Assembly: GCF_014649655.1 (NCBI RefSeq)
Contig: NZ_BMTL01000009.1
Location: 186,001 to 250,000 of the forward strand
Source of the DNA: Streptomyces humidus
GTDB lineage: Bacteria; Actinomycetota; Actinomycetes; Streptomycetales; Streptomycetaceae
Reading direction: 5' to 3'
Length of the DNA stretch: 64,000 nucleotides
Part shown: positions 56,480-64,000 of the stretch, in pieces
Layout of the letters: the number at the start of each line of letters is the position of its first letter
Position numbering within the stretch: position 1 is the stretch's first letter
Notes under the pieces: generated by a model
The model's input: the letters and a program-made list of their open reading frames with translations, nothing else
What the model was told of the DNA's origin: nothing
Database searches by the model: none
Translations under genes and position numbers: made by a program

Positions 56480-57253
56480 ATGCCCACGCCCTACGGATCC
56501 CGCGGCGGCCTGGCGTTCGGCGCGGAGGAGCTGCGTGTGCTCCGCCGCGCCCTCGCCATCGCCCTCCACCCCGGCCCCGTCTCCGCCGAGGACGTCCAGG
56601 ACTGCCATCGCCTCGCCGAGTCGCTCGACGAGGCGATGGGCGAGGCGGCCCGGCTGCGGGCCTTCCTGGTGGCCGACCTCGCCCGGTATCGCGCAGCACT
56701 CCCCGGCACCGCCGCCTGCTACCTCACCCTCCTGGAGGAGGTCCTGGCCACCTCCTACTGCCCCGAACCGGACGATCTCGCCGCCCTGCGCGCCCTGCGC
56801 GGCAATCCGAAGGCCGCCGCCCTCCTGGACCGCTGTCAGGTCCTGGCCGAGAAGGACGTACGCGCCCGTCTGGAGCGCCGAGCGGCTCGCAGGGTCGCTG
56901 TGGCCGCCCCCGTCGTCCCGGCGTCCCGTACGCGCCTCCAGGCCCTTCCCGGGGGCCTCTCCGGCGCGGGCCGGACCGCCCTCGCGGTGGCCGTCGCCGC
57001 TGCGGAGCCGACGCCGGGGGAGCCGAGGGCCGAGGAGCCGGAGAAGAAGCCGGGCCACGCGCCGCGGAAGGAACCGGCCGAGAAGCCGGCCGCGCCCGCC
57101 CCCGCCCCTGCTCCCGGGCCGGGGCCCGTTCCCGTCAAGCCCGCGCCCGAGCCGTCCCGCCGCCCCGTCCCCACACCCGGCGAGGTCTTTCCGCGACGCA
57201 GGCCGACCCCGCCGTCCGCCGACCCGCAGCAGCGGCGGCTGGCCGTCGGCTGA
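56480..57253 (+). CDS. Conserved hypothetical protein, helical N-terminus and Pro-rich tail
   Basis: A 257-residue protein. Residues 1-130 are helical (GGLAFGAEELRVLRRALAIA, LHPGPVSAEDVQDCHRLAES), with no motif I recognise. The rest is a disordered Pro/Ala/Glu/Lys-rich tail (EPEKKPGHAPRKEPAEKPAA) ending in a basic patch. It lies between coaX and a small membrane-protein gene. No function can be assigned. Confidence 0.8.
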   Translation: MPTPYGSRGGLAFGAEELRVLRRALAIALHPGPVSAEDVQDCHRLAESLDEAMGEAARLRAFLVADLARYRAALPGTAACYLTLLEEVLATSYCPEPDDLAALRALRGNPKAAALLDRCQVLAEKDVRARLERRAARRVAVAAPVVPASRTRLQALPGGLSGAGRTALAVAVAAAEPTPGEPRAEEPEKKPGHAPRKEPAEKPAAPAPAPAPGPGPVPVKPAPEPSRRPVPTPGEVFPRRRPTPPSADPQQRRLAVG

Positions 57254-57294
57254 CCCGGCCGCCCCCCCGCCCGGAGATCCGGCTCCCGGATGGC

Positions 57295-57300
57295 TACTCT
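57295..57300 (+). promoter_or_regulatory. Leaderless -10 box of the small membrane protein gene
   Basis: TACTCT is followed by GGATCC and the ATG at 57307, again the six-base spacing. Confidence 0.6.
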
Positions 57301-57306
57301 GGATCC

Positions 57307-57486
57307 ATGGACTATGTCTCCGCGCTCGTGCCTCCCGTCGTCATGGCCGTGTTCTTCATCGGCCTGATCAGGGTGATCGTGAAGACCCAGGGTGGGGCCA
57401 ACAAGGCCAAGGAGGACGCGGCCGTCGACGCCGCGCTCGCGCGCGCGGAAGGCCCCCGTCAGGTCTCCGCCGGCCCGGACGCCTGA
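57307..57486 (+). CDS. Small single-span membrane protein
   Basis: A 59-residue protein: MDYVSALVPPVVMAVFFIGL, IRVIVKTQGGANKAKEDAAV, then DAALARAEGPRQVSAGPDA. One membrane helix (about 7-25) is followed by a charged helical cytoplasmic tail. A leaderless -10 box precedes it and a strong terminator follows, so it is a well-delimited monocistronic gene. The family is present in other streptomycetes as I recall; function unknown. Confidence 0.85.
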   Translation: MDYVSALVPPVVMAVFFIGLIRVIVKTQGGANKAKEDAAVDAALARAEGPRQVSAGPDA

Positions 57487-57514
57487 CGGCACCCACGCTC
57501 ACGCGGCCCTCCAG

Positions 57515-57551
57515 GGGCGTGCGTCTCCTTTCGGAGTCGCACGCCCTTTTT
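57515..57551 (+). terminator. Rho-independent terminator
   Basis: GGGCGTGCG (57515-57523) pairs with CGCACGCCC (57538-57546), with CTCC/GGAG extending the stem inside. A five-T run ends at 57551. It lies just after the small membrane protein gene. Confidence 0.88.
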
Positions 57552-57621
57552 GTTCCCGTTTGATGTTGAAGGTGTACGTCCGGCACGCGATTGGCGAGAT
57601 CTCCCACTATTGTTCTGAGGT

Positions 57622-58155
57622 GTGCCTCGCCCATTGGGAGAACTCGAAGACGCGGTCATGACGCGGGTGTGGAAGTGGAACCGCCCGGTGACCGTTCGAG
57701 AAGTCCTGGAAGACCTTCAGCAGGAACGGTCCATCGCGTACACCACGGTGATGACCGTTTTGGACAATCTCCATCAGAAGGGCTGGGTGCGCCGTGAAGC
57801 GGAAGGCCGGGCCTATCGATATGAGGCGGTCTCCACCCGCGCCGCCTACGCCGCCGCCCTGATGAACGAGGCCTGGTCCCAGAGCGACAACCCCGCCGCC
57901 GCTCTCGTCGCCTTCTTCGGGATGATGAGCGACGAACAGCGCGGCGCGCTGCGCGACGCCGTACGTATCGTCCAAGGTCCCGAAACCACCGAACCCACAC
58001 GCGAACCCACACGCGAACCCGTACGCGAACCCGAAGCCGAGCCCGTCGAACCCGCGACGGCCGAACCCGCGACTGCCGAGAGCACGGGGAGTGCGGCGAG
58101 TGCCGGCGGTGCCGGGGAGAACCCCGCCTCGGCATCGGAGGGCGGCGGGCGATAG
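57622..58155 (+). CDS. BlaI/MecI/CopY-family transcriptional regulator
   Basis: A 177-residue winged-helix repressor. The domain reads PRPLGELEDAVMTRVWKWNR, PVTVREVLEDLQQERSIAYT, TVMTVLDNLHQKGWVRREAE, including the conserved YTTVMTVL recognition helix and the dimerisation helices to about residue 115. The last 60 residues are disordered with repeats of (T/V)REP and EPAT. BlaI proteins are usually cleaved by a partner M56 peptidase; none is encoded nearby. The GTG follows TGAGG. Confidence 0.92.
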   Translation: MPRPLGELEDAVMTRVWKWNRPVTVREVLEDLQQERSIAYTTVMTVLDNLHQKGWVRREAEGRAYRYEAVSTRAAYAAALMNEAWSQSDNPAAALVAFFGMMSDEQRGALRDAVRIVQGPETTEPTREPTREPVREPEAEPVEPATAEPATAESTGSAASAGGAGENPASASEGGGR

Positions 58156-58158
58156 CGT
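58153..58158 (+). promoter_or_regulatory. Leaderless -10 box of the GNAT gene
   Basis: TAGCGT, straddling the stop codon of the BlaI-type gene, is followed by CCGCAC and the ATG at 58165. Confidence 0.6.
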
Positions 58159-58164
58159 CCGCAC

Positions 58165-58713
58165 ATGTCAGCAGAGAGTCCCTCGGCCGAGAACCTCGAA
58201 GTCACCGCTAAAGCCATCACCGTCCGGCGGGCCCGGACCGGCGATGTCGCCGCCGTGCGCCGTCTCCTTGACGCCTACGTCCGCGGCGGCATCCTGCTCG
58301 ACAAAGCAACGGTGACGCTTTACGAGGACATCCAGGAGTTCTGGGTCGCCGAACGCGACGACAACGCCGAGGTGGTCGGCTGCGGCGCCCTGCACGTCAT
58401 GTGGGAAGACCTGGCCGAAGTGCGCACTCTCGCGGTGAAGCCAGGGCTGAAGGGGTCCGGCGTCGGTCACCAGTTGTTGGAGAAGTTGCTCCACACCGCA
58501 CGCTGGCTCGGCGTTCGCCGTGTTTTCTGCCTGACCTTCGAAGTGGACTTCTTCGGCAAGCACGGCTTCGTGGAGATCGGTGAGACGCCGGTCGACACCG
58601 ATGTCTACGCCGAGCTGCTGCGCTCCTATGACGAGGGCGTCGCGGAGTTCCTCGGACTCGAACGAGTGAAACCGAACACCTTGGGCAACAGTCGGATGCT
58701 TCTGCATCTGTGA
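58165..58713 (+). CDS. Amino-acid (glutamate) N-acetyltransferase, short GNAT type
   Basis: A 182-residue GNAT enzyme resembling the short actinobacterial N-acetylglutamate synthase (M. tuberculosis Rv2747 type). Motif A, VRTLAVKPGLKGSGVGHQLL, binds acetyl-CoA, and CLTFEVDFFGKHGFVEI is the conserved C-terminal region. It would make N-acetylglutamate for arginine synthesis. No amino-acid kinase domain is fused and no arg genes are nearby. Confidence 0.88.
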   Translation: MSAESPSAENLEVTAKAITVRRARTGDVAAVRRLLDAYVRGGILLDKATVTLYEDIQEFWVAERDDNAEVVGCGALHVMWEDLAEVRTLAVKPGLKGSGVGHQLLEKLLHTARWLGVRRVFCLTFEVDFFGKHGFVEIGETPVDTDVYAELLRSYDEGVAEFLGLERVKPNTLGNSRMLLHL

Positions 58714-58864
58714 TCGACGCAGTCGTCGCAGTCCTTTCCGGCCGACCCGCCTTGCCCAGGGTCTCTATGTCCGAAACGCGTATGTTTCCGGGCGGGGAGC
58801 GGGCTGCGGGTCTCTGCCAAGGGTTTGTGTTTTCCCAGCAAAAGCGGTTTGCTTTCCGACGTAG

Positions 58865-58882
58865 TGCAGTACTGCATATAAC
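58865..58882 (+). promoter_or_regulatory. Palindrome and -10 box upstream of lsr2
   Basis: A perfect 12-bp palindrome, TGCAGTACTGCA (58865-58876), directly abuts a -10-like TATAAC (58877-58882). Both lie in the most A+T-rich stretch of the region, 67-84 bp before the lsr2 start. Lsr2 prefers A+T-rich DNA, so autoregulation here is plausible. Confidence 0.6.
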
Positions 58883-58948
58883 AGGGTGCGGCTAAACGGC
58901 GGACGCCGCGGACCCCCGGCCCTCACGTTTTCGATGAAAGGAAATCCG

Positions 58949-59284
58949 GTGGCACAGAAGGTTCAGGTCCTTCTTGTCGACGACCTCGACGGCGGCGAGG
59001 CGGACGAGACCGTGACGTTCGCGTTGGACGGCAAGACGTACGAGATCGATCTCACGACCACCAATGCCGACAAGCTGCGTGGACTTCTCGAGCCCTACGT
59101 GAAGGGCGGCCGTCGTACCGGCGGACGTGCTTCCGGCGGGCGGGGAAAGGCGCGCGCCGCTTCCGGCGGCAGCCAGGACACCGCTCAGATCCGCGCGTGG
59201 GCGAAGGAGAACGGTTTCGAGGTCAATGACCGCGGCCGCGTTCCGGCGACCATTCGCGAGGCCTACGAGAAGGCCAACGGCTGA
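58949..59284 (+). CDS. lsr2: Nucleoid-associated protein Lsr2
   Basis: A 111-residue H-NS-like xenogeneic silencer that bridges A+T-rich DNA. The N-terminal dimerisation domain is MAQKVQVLLVDDLDGGEADE, TVTFALDGKTYEIDL. A flexible Gly/Arg/Ala linker follows, then the DNA-binding domain, whose minor-groove RGR is at 95-97 (NDRGRVPATIREAYEKANG). The GTG start has AAAGGA upstream. The 3' end overlaps the convergent gene by 22 bp. Confidence 0.97.
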   Translation: MAQKVQVLLVDDLDGGEADETVTFALDGKTYEIDLTTTNADKLRGLLEPYVKGGRRTGGRASGGRGKARAASGGSQDTAQIRAWAKENGFEVNDRGRVPATIREAYEKANG

Positions 59285-59964
59285 GCGCACGCGCGCCGCA
59301 GCCGGACACGGTGACAGTGAGTCGCCAGCGTGTCCACCAGCCGTACGAGATCGGGGGCGCCCCCAACGCCTCCCGACGCCGACATCGTCGGCAGCGAGGC
59401 CTCGACCTCGCACCCTGCCACGGGGGGCCGCAGCCAGACGGCGGCCCCCTGCACCGGCCCGGGGCGGCGCGGTCCCGGAGCGCGGCCCGGGACGCGGCCC
59501 GGCAGGCGAGGCGGGGGCAGCGGCGCCTCGACGGCGCCGCCCGCGCCGATGGCCGTGAGATCCAGCGGCAACGCGCCCCACTCCAGCCATCGCAGGATCC
59601 CGGGCACCTCCTCCGCGCCGCCCGCCGCCACCAGCAGCCGCATCCGGTCGCCCCGCACGGCCACCGGCGAGCCCGGTGCCAGGCGGCGCAGCGCCGCCGC
59701 GCCCGCCTTGGCCGGGACGTCCAGGACGTCGAAGCGCTCGCCCACGGAAAGCCGTACCGGCGACCCGGGCACGGTCGCCCAGCCCAGTTCGTTCTCGTAC
59801 CAGCCGCGGATCCGGTCGCCGGATCCGGCTGGACCGTCCGGGTCGGCCGGGTGAGCCGGACCCTCCGGGGCGAGCAGCCGTCGGGCGAGCGGCCGTCGGG
59901 GGAGGGGTACTGCGGTGATCGCGGCGGGCCCCGAGCGGGCGGCCGGAGGGACTGAGCCAACCAT
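59263..59964 (-). CDS. SCO3374-family conserved hypothetical protein
   Basis: A 233-residue actinobacterial protein from the ATG at 59964 (MVGSVPPAARSGPA). It ends DLVRLVDTLATHCHRVRLRR, after an Ala/Gly/Pro-rich central region with GWYENELGWATVPGSPVRLS and GERFDVLDVPAKAGAAALRR. Position beside lsr2 and clpC matches the family known from S. coelicolor SCO3374. No catalytic motif is visible. The start is uncertain because the frame stays open to 60411. Confidence 0.75.
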   Translation of the reverse strand: MVGSVPPAARSGPAAITAVPLPRRPLARRLLAPEGPAHPADPDGPAGSGDRIRGWYENELGWATVPGSPVRLSVGERFDVLDVPAKAGAAALRRLAPGSPVAVRGDRMRLLVAAGGAEEVPGILRWLEWGALPLDLTAIGAGGAVEAPLPPPRLPGRVPGRAPGPRRPGPVQGAAVWLRPPVAGCEVEASLPTMSASGGVGGAPDLVRLVDTLATHCHRVRLRRACAQPLAFS

Positions 59965-60070
59965 GCCGAGTGCAACCGCCGAAAAGCCTCGCGAGTTACG
60001 CTGGGTGTTTCCGTGGCTGCGCAGTGTTCCGGCGCGGGAGGCGGATGCGGGTGACAGGGGAGGCAAGGTT

Positions 60071-60084
60071 GTTCGCCCGTAGCG
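60071..60084 (+). promoter_or_regulatory. ClgR-like box 1 upstream of clpC
   Basis: GTTCGC-CCGTA-GCG matches the GTTCGC-N5-GCG pattern I recall for the ClgR activator of clp genes in Streptomyces. A second copy lies 106 bp downstream. Confidence 0.6.
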
Positions 60085-60176
60085 GAGGGAACGGGGGCGC
60101 ACGGCATGGAGTGTCAGTCCCGGCGGGTAAGACATCCCTAGTGGGAGGGGGCGACACGCAGGACAGGCCGTCTCAC

Positions 60177-60190
60177 GTTCGCCATCGGCG
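60177..60190 (+). promoter_or_regulatory. ClgR-like box 2 upstream of clpC
   Basis: GTTCGC-CATCG-GCG again fits GTTCGC-N5-GCG. The two boxes are about ten helical turns apart on the same face, 205-325 bp before the clpC start. The 430-bp region contains no gene. Confidence 0.65.
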
Positions 60191-60394
60191 TACTGGCGAC
60201 TGGGGTATCTGCCTGGCCTGCGGGAACATCGTCTCGCACCATCGGGTTGGAGCAGATGTCGGCGTTCGGGGTCAGGAGGCCATCGACGGTGTCGGCAGTT
60301 GGAATGAGCGGTCCCCGCTTGCGGGACTAAGCTGCGGAAGGACAGGGAGGGGAAGTTCCCCCCACTGCCTGACCGCTCTGAGGAGCGATTAACG

Positions 60395-62923
<2,529 letters not shown>

Positions 62924-62944
62924 CCCTCCGGGAGTCGAGCCGAA

Positions 62945-62980
62945 GAGAGGGGCCGGTGCTTTCCAGCACCGGCCCCTCTC
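62945..62980 (+). terminator. Strong hairpin terminator after clpC
   Basis: A perfect 16-bp stem, GAGAGGGGCCGGTGCT with AGCACCGGCCCCTCTC and a TTCC loop, begins 22 bp after the clpC stop. There is no long T-run, as is common in streptomycetes. It may work from both sides for the convergent genes. Confidence 0.9.
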
Positions 62981-63068
62981 ACATGCCCTGAAGGCGATGA
63001 GACGTCCGCCCTGCGGCTTGTCGGACGTCCGCCGTGCGGCTACGGGGCGTCCGCGGACGACCGACGGT

Positions 63069-63755
63069 TCACGAGAGCTGACCGTCGTAGTCCGGCAGCT
63101 TGTACGTCGTCTCGGCGTGGCCGCCCGAGAGGTCGGTGGCGCTGTTGCCGATGTTCGCGATGATCGTGTAGCCCTTGGACTCGATGGCGACGCGCTGGGC
63201 GGTCTTGTAGACGGCGACGTCCTTGAAGAGGTCGAGGAAGCCGCGCACATAGAGGCCGGAGACCTTGTAGCCGACGTTCTTGAGGTTGTAGTCGGTCACC
63301 CCGGAGATGATGCCCGGACGGGCGGTGACGAAGAACAGGGAGACGCCGTGGTCCTGGGCGTACTTCGCGACCTCCAGAACGGGCTTGTTGGCCGGCTGCG
63401 GGTAGCTGAAGCCGAAATCGCTCTCCAGCGTGGTGTTGTCGACGTCGAAGACGATCGCCTGCTTCTCGCCCGGCTTGGCGGCGGCGATGCGCTGCTTCAG
63501 GGCCGGCAGCGCCTGGTTCATCACGGCCTGGCAGTCCTGCTGCCAGGTGGTGTAGTCGACGTCTCCGGCGGCCGCCGCGGAGGCGGAGGCCACGGTGGAG
63601 GTGGCCACGGCAGTGGTGGATGCGGTGGCGGTGGATGCGGCGGCGGTGCCGGTGGCCGTCGCGGCCTGGGCGCCGGCCGGGACGGCCAGTGCCGTGACGG
63701 CTGCGGCCGCCACGGCGGTCAGGGCTGTGCGGCGCGTCCAGGTGCCTCTGGTCAT
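63069..63755 (-). CDS. Secreted HAD-family acid phosphatase (class B type)
   Basis: A 228-residue exported phosphatase. The signal peptide has an Arg pair (MTRGTWTRRTALTAVAAAAV) and an AQA cleavage site near residue 30, followed by an Ala/Thr/Ser-rich linker. HAD motif I is FDVDNTTLES with the nucleophile Asp, and motif II is FFVTARP. The motif III/IV region includes SKGYTIIANIGNSATDLSGG. The ATG at 63755 has GAGAGGA eight bases upstream. Typical substrates are phosphomonoesters outside the cell. Confidence 0.9.
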   Translation of the reverse strand: MTRGTWTRRTALTAVAAAAVTALAVPAGAQAATATGTAAASTATASTTAVATSTVASASAAAAGDVDYTTWQQDCQAVMNQALPALKQRIAAAKPGEKQAIVFDVDNTTLESDFGFSYPQPANKPVLEVAKYAQDHGVSLFFVTARPGIISGVTDYNLKNVGYKVSGLYVRGFLDLFKDVAVYKTAQRVAIESKGYTIIANIGNSATDLSGGHAETTYKLPDYDGQLS

Positions 63756-64000
63756 GGGTGGGGGTCCTCTCGCGTCCTTGCGCTGCCTATGTCGTGGGCA
63801 TGCCGATCGTTGGGGGTGGCCTGAGGGGAACCAGCGGGTTACTGGACGGTAGAGGTGAATGAGAGGCTGGTCACAGACCCGTGCACGCGACGTGACCGGG
63901 GTCACAAGTGCCCTGTGGGGCACGGGAGTAGCCGTCGTCACATTCCGAAGTCCCTTGAGGCGGGCGACCGGTGACATGCCGCACAGCCGCTTTGGCCCCT

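Noticed and set aside
57622..58155. BlaI-type regulator as part of a beta-lactam sensing pair
   Set aside because: No M56/BlaR-type peptidase or beta-lactamase gene is in the neighbourhood.

Overview
This is a high-G+C (about 70% or more) actinobacterial chromosome segment, almost certainly from a Streptomyces. Gene content and order match the Streptomyces coelicolor core-genome neighbourhood that runs from clpC/lsr2 through coaX-nadC-nadB-panC, nuoD2, the folate genes, ftsH, hpt, tilS, dacB, ppa, tipA and a glutamate decarboxylase to a second family-A DNA polymerase. Start codons are often GTG and many genes overlap by ATGA or GTGA. I see no tRNA or rRNA gene, insertion sequence, prophage or CRISPR array.

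Region 1 (1-15.7 kb) is the more variable part. It holds two sets of the Streptomyces-specific trio of DUF5753/Scr1-type helix-turn-helix regulator, DUF397 small protein and RsbW-like ATP-binding protein (1.2-3.3 kb and 13.6-15.7 kb). The first set carries a 370-bp tandem duplication with a truncated regulator and a scar of the neighbouring methyltransferase gene; the second shares a TGCACGTGCA operator-like element between two promoters. Between them lie a PD-(D/E)XK Rpn-type nuclease, a 2-hydroxyacid dehydrogenase, a glycosyltransferase, an atypically low-G+C lipoprotein flanked by 22-bp direct repeats, a divergent family-A DNA polymerase, a Clp_N/helix-turn-helix regulator with a palindrome-covered leaderless promoter, a DUF2786 protein, two lipoproteins and about 1.1 kb without a supported gene.

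Region 2 (15.7-29.2 kb) has an aldehyde dehydrogenase, a PadR regulator, a glutamate decarboxylase, tipA with its thiopeptide-responsive MerR promoter, a YbjQ protein, a DedA protein, a ThrE-type exporter, inorganic pyrophosphatase, a PBP4-type carboxypeptidase, a zinc metalloprotease-like protein and tilS. Region 3 (29.2-41.6 kb) is hpt, ftsH, folE, a DUF3180 protein, the opposing folP-NTF2 and folB-folK genes, an MprF/LysX-like membrane aminoacyl-lipid synthase with a divergent esterase, and an acidic coiled-coil membrane protein.

Region 4 (41.7-50.3 kb) has a YdbS/YdbT pair facing a stand-alone nuoD paralogue, which is followed by a MidA/NDUFAF7-type methyltransferase, then a two-component system, a TmrB-like ATPase and an ArsR-type regulator. 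Region 5 (50.7-64 kb) is a tight NAD/CoA operon (DUF2520-panC-nadB-nadC-coaX), small conserved genes, a BlaI-type regulator, an N-acetylglutamate synthase-like GNAT, lsr2, a conserved hypothetical, clpC with two ClgR-like boxes and a strong terminator, and a secreted HAD phosphatase.

A recurring feature is a TAnnnT box exactly six bases before a start codon with no ribosome-binding site: nine genes show it, pointing to extensive leaderless transcription here.
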